Source: Candidatus Subteraquimicrobium carltonvillense (GTDB taxonomy: Bacteria > Actinomycetota > Aquicultoria > Subteraquimicrobiales > Subteraquimicrobiaceae). Taken from it: DNA of 41,215 nt. Of this stretch, positions 23,553 to 31,183 are shown in pieces. Position numbers and translations under genes: made by a program. Each line of letters starts with the position of its first letter. The stretch's first letter is position 1. The stretch covers positions 1-41,215 of the forward strand of contig DDKQ01000113.1 in assembly GCA_002339355.1 (NCBI GenBank). Direction: 5' to 3'. The notes beneath the pieces are model-generated. The model saw only the letters and a list, made by a program, of their open reading frames with translations, ran no database searches and had not been told where the DNA came from.

Positions 23553-24644
23553 TTGAAAAGGACGGGAATTGCCAATTTGCCACTGCATTATGGCAGGACT
23601 CCTCCTTGGCTTTTCCAAAGGATGAAGGAGTTAGCTAGAGAGATTACCCTGTTCATCGTGGGCGAATTTGGACCAGAGGAAATGCTCAAAAAGCTCTCCG
23701 ATCCCTTGTGGCTCCAGGCTTTTGGCTGTGTCTTGGGATTTGACTGGCACTCCAGTGGCGTGACCACAACGGTTTGTGGGGCATTGAAGGAGAGCATCAG
23801 GGGACTTGAGGGAGATTTAGGTTTATTTGTGGCCGGGGGCAAGGGAAAGGTCTCTCGAAGGACCCCTTCGGAGATTGAAGGTTTCGGGGATTTGCTCTCG
23901 GTCGATCCACTAACATTGGTTTATGCCAGCAGAATGGCGGCCAAAATTGACAGCGCGGCCCTTCAAGATGGCTTTCAGCTCTATCATCATTCCTTCGTCT
24001 TTACCATCAAGGGTTCTTGGGCTGTGGTTCAGCAGGGAATGAATGAAGAGACCCGATATGCCAGGAGATATCATTGGCTTGGCGATGAACTTAAGAGCTT
24101 TGTTTGCGAGCCCCATTATGCCATCTGCTGTGATCAGAGGAGAAGACCTCTAAATATGGTTGCGAGGGAGAGTGGTGATGCGAGGAACGCGAGCACATCG
24201 CTTTCCCGTGAGAAACCCGAGCGCTTGGTTTCAACCCTCAAGAGGCTACAAACACTGGATTTACCGGCCTCGCATCAAATTCTCGTTCACGATTTATCCT
24301 CTGAGACCTTGGGAAGGATTTTCCTCAAGACTTATGAAAGACAGCCCGAGGATTTCGAAAGACTTTTGGGGATTGAAGGGGTTGGTCCCAAAACGATTCG
24401 AGCCCTCGGTTTGATTTCCGAACTTGTCTATGGAGTGGCTCCGAGTTTTCGCGATCCGGTTAAGTACAGCTTTGCTCACGGCGGAAAGGATGGTCATCCC
24501 TATCCCGTGGACAGGGAAACCTATGATAAATCCATAGAAATTTTGAGGGTGGCGGTGACTCACGCCAAAATCGGGCGAAGGGAGAAATTAGAGGCCATCA
24601 AAAGACTCTCTTACCCCTTGCCCAAACGAACATCGCGTTTATAA
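23553..24644 (+). CDS. DUF763 domain protein with helix-hairpin-helix
   Basis: A member of the uncharacterised DUF763 family, mostly known from archaea and thermophilic bacteria. MKRTGIANLPLHYGRTPPWL is the family N-terminus and supports the TTG start even though GAAGAGGG abuts it. Residues about 270-290 (LLGIEGVGPKTIRALGLIS) form a helix-hairpin-helix, a non-specific DNA-binding element also used in glycosylases and nucleases. Conserved His/Cys patches occur at about 145, 185-193 (CEPHYAICCDQ) and 309. The arrangement suggests a nucleic-acid enzyme, but no activity is established. 363 residues. It is followed by queH after 18 bp. Confidence 0.82.
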   Translation: MKRTGIANLPLHYGRTPPWLFQRMKELAREITLFIVGEFGPEEMLKKLSDPLWLQAFGCVLGFDWHSSGVTTTVCGALKESIRGLEGDLGLFVAGGKGKVSRRTPSEIEGFGDLLSVDPLTLVYASRMAAKIDSAALQDGFQLYHHSFVFTIKGSWAVVQQGMNEETRYARRYHWLGDELKSFVCEPHYAICCDQRRRPLNMVARESGDARNASTSLSREKPERLVSTLKRLQTLDLPASHQILVHDLSSETLGRIFLKTYERQPEDFERLLGIEGVGPKTIRALGLISELVYGVAPSFRDPVKYSFAHGGKDGHPYPVDRETYDKSIEILRVAVTHAKIGRREKLEAIKRLSYPLPKRTSRL

Positions 24645-24662
24645 TTTTGAGGCGGTGAGAAC

Positions 24663-25220
24663 ATGAAGGTCCTTTTACATACCTGTTGTGCACCCTGTCT
24701 CTTATCCCCATGGGAGCGATTAAAGAAGGAAAATTATGAGGTCATTTGCCTGTTTTACAATCCAAATATCCAGCCCTTTCAGGAGTATGAGAAGAGGTTA
24801 AATTGCCTGAAGAAATTCTGTGAGGAGAATGAAATAAAACTCATAGAGGGAGCTTACGATATAGATCGCTTCTTCCAGGATGTTGTCTATCGGGAGAGGG
24901 TAAGGTGTCCCATCTGCTACAGGTTGAGGCTCACGGAAACCGCAAAGGTAGCTAGAAGGGGTGGATTTGACTACTTCTCCACAACGCTTTTGGTGAGTCC
25001 TTTTCAGAAACACGATTTAATCCGCGAGATTGGTCAAGATATTTCCGAGCGATACGACGTTCCCTTTCTTTACCTCGATTTTCGGAAGGGTTGGAAGAAA
25101 GCTGTGGTCAAATCCCGCAAGTTGGAGCTGTATAGGCAGCAATATTGCGGGTGCATTTACAGTGAGAAAGAGCGATATTACAAGCCACACCTCGTTGGCA
25201 AAGGGATGTCTAAGAAATAG
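24663..25220 (+). CDS. queH: Epoxyqueuosine reductase QueH
   Basis: Reduces epoxyqueuosine in tRNA to queuosine and replaces the cobalamin enzyme QueG in many anaerobes and thermophiles. The family motif LLHTCCAPC gives Cys8, Cys9 and Cys12. A second pair is in RVRCPICYRLRL, and CGC is near the C-terminus (QQYCGCIYS); these ligate an iron-sulfur cluster and a further metal site. The FYNPNIQP, FSTTLLVSP and KHDLI segments are typical. 185 residues. It precedes DUF2905, queA and tgt, so the final steps of queuosine formation are encoded together. Confidence 0.93.
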   Translation: MKVLLHTCCAPCLLSPWERLKKENYEVICLFYNPNIQPFQEYEKRLNCLKKFCEENEIKLIEGAYDIDRFFQDVVYRERVRCPICYRLRLTETAKVARRGGFDYFSTTLLVSPFQKHDLIREIGQDISERYDVPFLYLDFRKGWKKAVVKSRKLELYRQQYCGCIYSEKERYYKPHLVGKGMSKK

Positions 25221-25245
25221 GCAGATTTTGTGGTGGGTGACTTCG

Positions 25246-25476
25246 ATGGATCTGCAAAGTCTGGGGAAAATAATACTTCTATTTGGACTCATCCTCTTCA
25301 TCACCGGCGGATTGCTCTATTTCTTTGGCAAGGGGCTTGGGTTGCAGCGCTTTCCCGGTGACATCCTTTACCGCAGGGGGAATTTCACCTTTTATTTCCC
25401 ACTCGGGGCTTGTATCCTTATAAGCATCGTTTTGACCATTCTCTTAAATCTTCTCTTTCTCCTCATGAGGCATTAG
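25246..25476 (+). CDS. DUF2905 small membrane protein
   Basis: A 76-residue protein with two membrane helices, about 7-27 and 52-72, separated by a loop GLGLQRFPGDILYRRGN that is the DUF2905 signature. The function is unknown. The family frequently stands between ruvB and queA, as it nearly does here. The start is ATG 25246 with GGTGGGTG upstream; GTG 25237 is an alternative, and the much longer open frame beginning at 25030 lies inside queH and is not real. It ends 12 bp before queA. Confidence 0.84.
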   Translation: MDLQSLGKIILLFGLILFITGGLLYFFGKGLGLQRFPGDILYRRGNFTFYFPLGACILISIVLTILLNLLFLLMRH

Positions 25477-25488
25477 GGGCTTCCACCG

Positions 25489-26550
25489 ATGAAGATTTCC
25501 GAGTTCGATTACTCACTCCCTGAAAACCTCATAGCTCAAAACCCCATAGAACCTCGGGATAGTTCACGTTTGATGATCATCGATCGAACGACTGGGAAAT
25601 TCGAACACAGGATCTTTCGCGATTTACCTCATTATCTTAGCTGGGGGGACTGCTTGGTGCTCAACGATACCAGGGTTCTCCCAGCTAGATTACGAGGTTA
25701 CAAGGCAAAGACTAAAGGTAAGGTTGAGGTTTTACTTCTGCAGCGAGTTGAGGATAGAAAGTGGGAGGCACTAGTTAAACCGGGGAGAAAGCTCCCTCCA
25801 GGAGTGGATTTAATCTTCGGTGACGGATTATTACTGGGCCATATCGAAGAAAGATTGCCCGGAGGTGGGCGGATAATTTCCTTTGAATGTCAAGGGGATT
25901 TCAAGGAGGTTTTGAATCGAATAGGAGAGGTACCACTACCTCCATATATCCATGAAACCTTGGAGGATAAAGAGCGCTATCAAACTATCTATGCGAGGAG
26001 AGAGGAATCGATAGCGGCACCGACCGCTGGTCTACATTTCACCCCATCTCTTCTCAAAGATTTGGAGAGAAAGGGTGTTCGTTTCGTCTTTGTAACCTTG
26101 CAGGTGGAGTTGGATACCTTTCGACCGGTGAGAGTAGAGAATGTCGAGGAGCACAAAATCCACAGCGAATACTTCCAATTGAGCCAGGCTTCGGCTGAAC
26201 TCATCAATCGGACCATCAATGAGGGAAAGAGGGTAATCGCCGTGGGTACGACCTCGGCAAGGACATTGGAGACCGTTGCTGTCCGAAGTCCGAATCCCGA
26301 ATCCCCGGGGTCGATGGGGAGGAAATGGCGAGTTGGGGCAGGGAAAGGTTGGACAGAGCTATTTATTTATCCCGGATTTGATTTTAAAATTGTTGATGCG
26401 CTGATAACCAACTTCCATTTGCCCAAATCGACCACGCTCATACTCGTTTCCGCTTTTGCGGGTAGGGATTTAATCATACGTGCTTATCGGGAAGCAATCG
26501 ATAGGGGGTATAGGTTTCTTAGCTTTGGAGATGCGATGCTCATCCTCTAG
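25489..26550 (+). CDS. queA: S-adenosylmethionine:tRNA ribosyltransferase-isomerase QueA
   Basis: Transfers and isomerises the ribosyl part of SAM onto preQ1 at tRNA position 34. Family motifs: FDYSLPENLIAQNPIEPRD, LVLNDTRVLPARL, IAAPTAGLHFT, HKIHSEYF, VGTTSARTLE, FIYPGF and ITNFHLPKSTT. 353 residues. Between ARTLE and GWTELFIYPG there are 24 residues including VRSPNPESPGSMG, which I judge about 8-10 longer than usual. The matching DNA (26281-26310) is a repetitive CCGAAGTCCGAATCCCGAAT string like the intergenic tracts, so a short element may have inserted in a surface loop. Confidence 0.95.
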   Translation: MKISEFDYSLPENLIAQNPIEPRDSSRLMIIDRTTGKFEHRIFRDLPHYLSWGDCLVLNDTRVLPARLRGYKAKTKGKVEVLLLQRVEDRKWEALVKPGRKLPPGVDLIFGDGLLLGHIEERLPGGGRIISFECQGDFKEVLNRIGEVPLPPYIHETLEDKERYQTIYARREESIAAPTAGLHFTPSLLKDLERKGVRFVFVTLQVELDTFRPVRVENVEEHKIHSEYFQLSQASAELINRTINEGKRVIAVGTTSARTLETVAVRSPNPESPGSMGRKWRVGAGKGWTELFIYPGFDFKIVDALITNFHLPKSTTLILVSAFAGRDLIIRAYREAIDRGYRFLSFGDAMLIL

Positions 26551-26565
26551 CACCTACGGTGCTAG
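26547..26565. repeat. Hairpin overlapping the queA stop codon
   Basis: CTAGCACC-TAC-GGTGCTAG is a perfect 8-bp stem with a three-base loop that contains the queA TAG in its left arm. AAAA rather than T-run follows, so it is not a plus-strand intrinsic terminator. It may protect the mRNA end or be a small palindromic repeat. Confidence 0.5.
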
Positions 26566-26593
26566 CAAAAGATGTTAACTGTGAACAATTAGA

Positions 26594-27656
26594 ATGAGTT
26601 TTAAATTCGAGGTTTTACACGCCGATAAGAATACTCCTGCCCGCGTGGGCAAGGTAATCACCCCTCATGGGGAGATCGATACCCCCGTGTTCATACCCGT
26701 GGGAACGAAGGGGGCGGTCAAGACCCTGACCCCTGAAGAATTGAGGGTGATGGGTGCCCAATTGATTCTGGGTAATACTTACCATCTGTATTTGCGTCCA
26801 GGGCACAAAGTGGTTAAGGAAGCCGGAGGGTTACACCGCTTTATGCACTGGGACGGACCAATTATCACCGACAGTGGAGGATATCAGATTTTTAGCTTGA
26901 GCCCCACCCTAAAGGTCACTGATGAGGGGGTTAAATTCCGTTCCATCTTCGATGGTTCAATTCATTTCCTTTCTCCCGAAAGGGTTATGGAAATTCAACA
27001 TGCCCTGGGTGCGGATATCATCATGGTTCTAGACCAATGCACACCTTATCCTGCAGAATTCGATTATATACGCGAGGCGGTGTTGAGAACCCTCAATTGG
27101 GCGGAAAGATGCAAGAAAAATCACGAAAATCCCAAACAGGCTTTATTTGGAATCATCCAGGGTGGAATCCATCCAAGCTTAAGAAGATTAAGTGCGGAAA
27201 AAACGCTGGAGATAGATTTTCCGGGTTATGGGATAGGGGGATTCAGCGTGGGAGAGCCTCACGATCTCATGTTTGAAGTCCTCGAGCCCACTCTATCTTT
27301 CATTCCTTTCGATAAACCCCGATATCTCATGGGTGTGGGCAATCCCTCGAGTCTTTTGGAATCCATTGGATTGGGAATCGATATGTTTGACTGCGCCCTT
27401 CCCACAAGAGTGGCTCGAAATGGAGCTGTTTTTACAACAGGAGGGGAAAATAAATCTCCGGAATGCCAGATATATCAGGGATTTTAAGCCCCTCGATTCC
27501 TCTTGCTCCTGCTATGTTTGCGGAAATTATACTCGTGCGTACTTAAGACATCTTCACAATATTGGAGAAATTCTCGCTCACAGACTTCTTACCTGGCATA
27601 ATTTAGCATTTATCTTCAATCTGCTTGTCCGACGCGAGAAAGGCCATATTGGATGA
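26594..27656 (+). CDS. tgt: Queuine tRNA-ribosyltransferase Tgt, split by a +1 frame break
   Basis: Exchanges guanine 34 for preQ1 in tRNA. The first frame (26594-27439, 282 residues) holds the base-binding ITDSGGYQIFSL with Asp93 and the nucleophile region GIDMFDCALPTR. It then runs out at TAA 27485. The conserved C-terminus (EGKINLRNARYIRDF, zinc ligands CSCYVC and the later His in RHLHNIGE) continues in the next frame from 27441 to TGA 27656. One extra G in the GGAGGGG run (27440-27446) explains the break. The joined protein would be 353 residues. Without the second part the zinc site is lost. A sequencing error, a recent mutation, or programmed frameshifting at AGGAGGGG are all possible. 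Confidence 0.88.
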
Positions 27657-27788
27657 TTCTTTCGCGAAATTTAGAGAAGATTTTTTAACCCGTTATCCGA
27701 GCATCCGAATTCGCGGTGCTTGAATAAAAAGGATTTTCACTGGATTATATGGAACGTAAAGCCAAAATGAGATGAAAGGACTGATGTT

Positions 27789-28058
27789 ATGGACACGGGT
27801 CAATATGCTTCCGTCATTTGGTTGGTTCTTCTGCTTGCAATTTTTTACTTTCTCTTAATCCGTCCCCAGCAGCAGCGGGCAAGGAGACACCAGAAGTTGA
27901 TATCCGAGCTAAGGGTGGGTGATAAAGTGGTGACCATCGGGGGGATACACGGTGTAATTAAATCGCTCACTGAAAACACGGTTTCGCTGAAAATTGCGGA
28001 GAATATCAAGATCACTGTGGACAGAAAGGCCATTGGGCGCAGAAGAGAACAACCTTGA
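27789..28058 (+). CDS. yajC: Preprotein translocase accessory subunit YajC
   Basis: Small single-pass membrane partner of SecDF and SecYEG. Transmembrane helix about 8-25 is followed by the signature LIRPQQQRARRHQKLI, then the domain with VGDKVVTIGGIHGVI. 89 residues. A weak promoter (TTGAAT at 27720-27725, GATTAT at 27743-27748, 17-bp spacer) may lie upstream. secD follows after a 106-bp spacer with a repetitive tract and hairpin. Confidence 0.95.
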   Translation: MDTGQYASVIWLVLLLAIFYFLLIRPQQQRARRHQKLISELRVGDKVVTIGGIHGVIKSLTENTVSLKIAENIKITVDRKAIGRRREQP

Positions 28059-28094
28059 GTTATTGCAGCGAAAAGCCATTTCTGCTAATCTTTT

Positions 28095-28149
28095 TCTGCA
28101 ATTTTGATTTTTGATTTTTGCATTTTAAATTTGCAGGACTTATGTCCTG
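28095..28149. repeat. A/T word-like tract plus hairpin between yajC and secD
   Basis: TTTTGATTTTTGATTTTTGCATTTTAAATTTGCA-like words (written here in part: GATTTTTGATTTTTGCAT) fill 28095-28134, the complement of the type seen at 20776-20835. CAGGAC-TTAT-GTCCTG (28134-28149) follows as a perfect 6-bp hairpin. There is no T-run, so termination is unlikely. Confidence 0.5.
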
Positions 28150-28164
28150 AAATGGGAGAAGTGA

Positions 28165-29439
28165 ATGACCAGCAAGCAGAAGTACTTTTTAAGTATAGGT
28201 TTTGTCCTAATATTGGTTGCTGTTTGCGTTTATTTCATAATTAAGGACCCTCCCAAGCTGGGGCTGGATTTGAAGGGCGGGATGCACGTCATCCTCTCCG
28301 CAAAGGAGAAGCCGGGTGCACCTGTGACTGAACGATCCATGGAACAGGCTTTGTTTGTCATTCGACAGCGCGTGGATAAGCTCGGTGTAACCGAACCGCA
28401 AATTGAACGTCAGGGCAGGAACAGTATTCTGGTACAGCTCCCGGGGATAAAAAATCCACAAAAAGCTTTGGAGATAATCGGTAAAACAGCTCTACTAGAA
28501 TTCATCGAGGTAAAGGGCACAGATAAAGAGGGCAAGGTGATTCTGGGCAAGGTGTTGATGACCGGGAAGGCTTTGAAGAATGCCCGTCCGAGCTTTGGGG
28601 AGCTGAGTAAACCCATAGTTGAGATAGAATTCACTAAGGAAGGAACGAAAAAATTTGCCGATGTCACCACGCGATATGTGAGGCAGCGTCTGGCCATCGT
28701 CTTGGATAAAGAGGTGATGTCCGCACCCGTGATACAGGAGCCCATCACCGGAGGTCGAGCCATAATTACTGGCCTAGATTCCATCGATGAAGCGAAAAGG
28801 ATCGCCTTGGTGTTGCAGACGGGTGCATTGCCTGTGGAACTGGATATCTCAGAGAGCAAAACCGTCGGTCCCACACTGGGTTGGGACTCTCTAATGGCTG
28901 GCTTGAGAGCTGGCATTCTGGGATTGATTTTGGTCGCTCTATTCATGGTGATTTACTACAGATTATTCGGGGTTATTACCTGGCTGACTTTGGGCGTTTT
29001 CGCCACGTTTTTATTTGGTCTCTTAGTGGCGGTGAATGCCATCCTTACCTCCTTCGGACTGGCTGGGATAAATCTCTCCCTGCCGAGTATAGCCGGTATA
29101 ATTCTAATAATTGGAGTTGCCGCCGATTCGAGCATCATCGTCTTCGAGAGGATAAAGGAAGAAGTACGGAGGGGGAAGACCATCCGCACTGCCCTGGATA
29201 CTGGTTTTAGCCATGGTTTTAAGACCTTTTTGGATGCCGACCTTGTTACTTTTACCACCGCAGCAATTCTTTTTTACTTTGGCATAGGTCCCGTTCGCGG
29301 TTTCGCCTTAATCTTGATGCTGGGGATCGTGTGTGACCTTTTTACCTCTTTCTTTTTCACAAGGGCGATACTGGGTCTTATGAGTTTTACCAAGTTGTGG
29401 AGAAATCCTAAGCTCTTTGGTTTGGAAAGAAAGGGTTAG
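28165..29439 (+). CDS. secD: Protein translocase subunit SecD
   Basis: RND-type membrane subunit that uses the proton gradient to help complete export. One N-terminal helix (about 7-25), external P1 domain with DLKGGMHVILSAKE and the ITGGRAIITG region, then five helices in the C-terminal half including the motif GVAADSSIIVFERIKEE. 424 residues, at the short end of the family, as in many Gram-positive and actinobacterial SecD proteins that have a reduced periplasmic domain. secF starts four bases after the stop. Confidence 0.95.
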   Translation: MTSKQKYFLSIGFVLILVAVCVYFIIKDPPKLGLDLKGGMHVILSAKEKPGAPVTERSMEQALFVIRQRVDKLGVTEPQIERQGRNSILVQLPGIKNPQKALEIIGKTALLEFIEVKGTDKEGKVILGKVLMTGKALKNARPSFGELSKPIVEIEFTKEGTKKFADVTTRYVRQRLAIVLDKEVMSAPVIQEPITGGRAIITGLDSIDEAKRIALVLQTGALPVELDISESKTVGPTLGWDSLMAGLRAGILGLILVALFMVIYYRLFGVITWLTLGVFATFLFGLLVAVNAILTSFGLAGINLSLPSIAGIILIIGVAADSSIIVFERIKEEVRRGKTIRTALDTGFSHGFKTFLDADLVTFTTAAILFYFGIGPVRGFALILMLGIVCDLFTSFFFTRAILGLMSFTKLWRNPKLFGLERKG

Positions 29440-29443
29440 TACC

Positions 29444-30325
29444 ATGCGATTTGATTTCATAGGGAGAAAGAAAATCTGGTTCGCTCTATCCGGTGTCATT
29501 ATCCTCATTGGTTTCCTGGCCATCATTTTTCGAGGGTTGAATTTCGGGATCGAGTTTAAAGGGGGGACTCTTTTCGATATCAAATTTGCAAAACCCGTTG
29601 AAGTATACCAGGTGCGTAAGGAACTTAAAGCTTTTAATCTTGGGGGAAGTACCATTCAACCCACAGGTAAAAACGAGGTGCTCATCCGGTGCCGATCTCT
29701 ATCTTCAAGGCAACAACAGAAGGTGATAAAGGCTTTGGATGAGAAATTTGGCATCAAGGATCATTCAATTCAAAATGTGGGACCGGGGTGGGGTGGACAC
29801 ATCACCAGAGCCGCTCTCATTGCCCTTGTTCTGTGCTTATGTGGTCTATTGCTGTATATAAGCATGCGTTTTGAATTTAAAATGGCGGTTACGGCCACCA
29901 CAGCCCTCTTCCACGACATTTTGATCGCCATGGGTATCTACGCTCTCGTGGGGAGAGTAATAACGCCAAATACGATAGCCGCCCTTTTGACCATCCTTGG
30001 TTACTCGCTCTATGACACGATCGTCGTCTATCATAAGATAATGGAGAACACTCCAAGAATGAGCAAGCAAACATACGGTGGTATGGTCAACGATTCCATA
30101 AATCAAGTCCTGGCAAGATCCATAAATACCTCACTCACCACACTCTTTCCCATAATTTGTCTTCTTTTAATAGGGGGTGAGACCCTAAAGGACTTCGCCT
30201 TTGTCTTATTCATCGGCCTCACCTCAGCGACTTATTCTTCTATCTTCACCGCCAGTCCACTCCTCACTCTTTGGAAGGAAACCGAACCTCGATATAGGAG
30301 TCTCAAAGCGAAGTATGAAAGATAG
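29444..30325 (+). CDS. secF: Protein translocase subunit SecF
   Basis: Partner of SecD. MRFDFIGRKKIWF begins the protein, so ATG 29444 is preferred to the earlier in-frame GTG 29417, which lies within secD; AAAGGG at 29431-29436 is the ribosome site. The first helix leads to GIEFKGGTLFDI, and the C-terminal half has ILGYSLYDTIVVYHKI and RSINTSLTTLFPI, the conserved transmembrane motifs. 293 residues. Forms one operon with yajC and secD. Confidence 0.95.
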   Translation: MRFDFIGRKKIWFALSGVIILIGFLAIIFRGLNFGIEFKGGTLFDIKFAKPVEVYQVRKELKAFNLGGSTIQPTGKNEVLIRCRSLSSRQQQKVIKALDEKFGIKDHSIQNVGPGWGGHITRAALIALVLCLCGLLLYISMRFEFKMAVTATTALFHDILIAMGIYALVGRVITPNTIAALLTILGYSLYDTIVVYHKIMENTPRMSKQTYGGMVNDSINQVLARSINTSLTTLFPIICLLLIGGETLKDFAFVLFIGLTSATYSSIFTASPLLTLWKETEPRYRSLKAKYER

Positions 30326-30331
30326 TTCGTA

Positions 30332-30359
30332 TTGTGATTTAGGTCACTTGTTGTATACT
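30332..30359 (+). promoter_or_regulatory. Promoter of the phasin-like/AarF genes
   Basis: TTGTGA (30332-30337) and TATACT (30354-30359), 16 bp apart, start six bases after the secF stop and lie about 40 bp before the first phasin-like gene. This separates the phasin-like/aarF group from the sec operon. Confidence 0.55.
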
Positions 30360-30397
30360 ATGGTTAAATTGGCATGAATCGGAAAGGAGGAAGGATG

Positions 30398-30733
30398 ATG
30401 GACCTCGTTGAAAAAGGCATCTTAACTTTTTTAGGTGCTTGGCTTCTCCTTCACGAGAAGGCTCACGAAGTTATAGTAGATTTAATCGAGAAGGGCAAGG
30501 CTGCTCCAGGAGAAGGCAAATATTTTATCGAGGATTTATCGAAGCGGGTTGATGAGGAAAAGGAGGAGCTCAAAAAGAAGATAAGTGAGTGTGCGCATAT
30601 CGCTTTAAAAGAAGCGGGTTTTGCCACCGACGGTGATGTCAAAATGTTAACTCGTCGTCTAAATGATCTTGAAAAACGGCTTAAAAGCCTGGAGAAGGGG
30701 ATCGGTAAGGAACCCAGGAAATCCAAGATGTAA
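30398..30733 (+). CDS. Phasin-like coiled-coil protein, copy 1
   Basis: Resembles the COG3937 PHA-synthesis-regulator/phasin-like group. A short hydrophobic helix (GILTFLGAWLLLHEKAHE) is followed by GKYFIEDLSKRVDEEKEELKKKI and a C-terminal leucine-zipper-like coil (MLTRRLNDLEKRLKSLEK). I use ATG 30398 because AGGAGG (30385-30390) is seven bases before it and the paralogue also starts Met-Asp; ATG 30374 and 30395 are alternatives. 111 residues. Nothing here shows polyhydroxyalkanoate synthesis, so a granule role should not be assumed. The neighbour AarF recurs beside such proteins in clostridia-like genomes. Confidence 0.75.
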   Translation: MDLVEKGILTFLGAWLLLHEKAHEVIVDLIEKGKAAPGEGKYFIEDLSKRVDEEKEELKKKISECAHIALKEAGFATDGDVKMLTRRLNDLEKRLKSLEKGIGKEPRKSKM

Positions 30734-30763
30734 TTTTCCCTTCAAAAATTTGTTGAAGCAAAC

Positions 30764-30788
30764 CCCGTGCTTTAACACGGGTTCTTTT
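30764..30788 (+). terminator. Terminator-like hairpin between the two phasin-like genes
   Basis: CCCGTG (30764-30769) pairs with CACGGG (30776-30781) around a six-base loop, followed by TTCTTTT. It could trim or partly stop transcription between the paralogues, giving different amounts of the two proteins. Confidence 0.55.
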
Positions 30789-30817
30789 ATATATGATATT
30801 TGAGAAGGAGTTTAACC

Positions 30818-31159
30818 ATGGACGATTTATTGGAAAGAAGTTTTCTGGTAGCTTTGGGTTTATTGCTCCTCGTTCATGAGAGGACCGATGAGTTCATCAA
30901 AGATCTAATCTCTAAGGGAAAGATTAGTCCCAAAGAGGGAAAGCAGTATATGGAGGATTTATCCAAACGTGTCAATGTACGGAAAGAGCAATTGGAGAAG
31001 CTTGTTATTGATAGTCTCAGATCGGCTTTGAAGAGGGCGGGTATGTCAACCGATTCCGACTTTGAAAAACTCGACTTCAATCTGCGAGAAATCGAGAATC
31101 GAATCGTTGTCTTGGAAAATAGGATGGATGTTCTTGAGGCCAAAAAGAGAGAAGGATGA
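30818..31159 (+). CDS. Phasin-like coiled-coil protein, copy 2
   Basis: Tandem paralogue of the previous gene: MDDLLERSFLVALGLLLLVHERTDE aligns with its N-terminus (shown in part: FLVALGLLLLVHERTDE), GKQYMEDLSKRV is shared, and the C-terminus is again a coiled coil (LREIENRIVVLENRMDVLE). ATG 30818 follows AGAAGGAG and is preferred over 30800. 113 residues. The two could form hetero-oligomers through their coils. The gene ends 24 bp before aarF. Confidence 0.75.
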   Translation: MDDLLERSFLVALGLLLLVHERTDEFIKDLISKGKISPKEGKQYMEDLSKRVNVRKEQLEKLVIDSLRSALKRAGMSTDSDFEKLDFNLREIENRIVVLENRMDVLEAKKREG

Positions 31160-31183
31160 CATCATATCACATAGGTCTAAAGC

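Noticed and set aside
24160..24414. Plus-strand frame inside the DUF763 gene
   Set aside because: Lies wholly within a conserved gene in another frame; an out-of-frame shadow.
25030..25245. Upstream extension of the DUF2905 frame
   Set aside because: Overlaps queH in another frame; the conserved DUF2905 sequence begins only at ATG 25246.
27273..27440. Apparent N-terminal part of a separate small gene after tgt
   Set aside because: Before 27441 this frame is out of phase with conserved tgt codons; only its part from 27441 is real and it is the tgt C-terminus.
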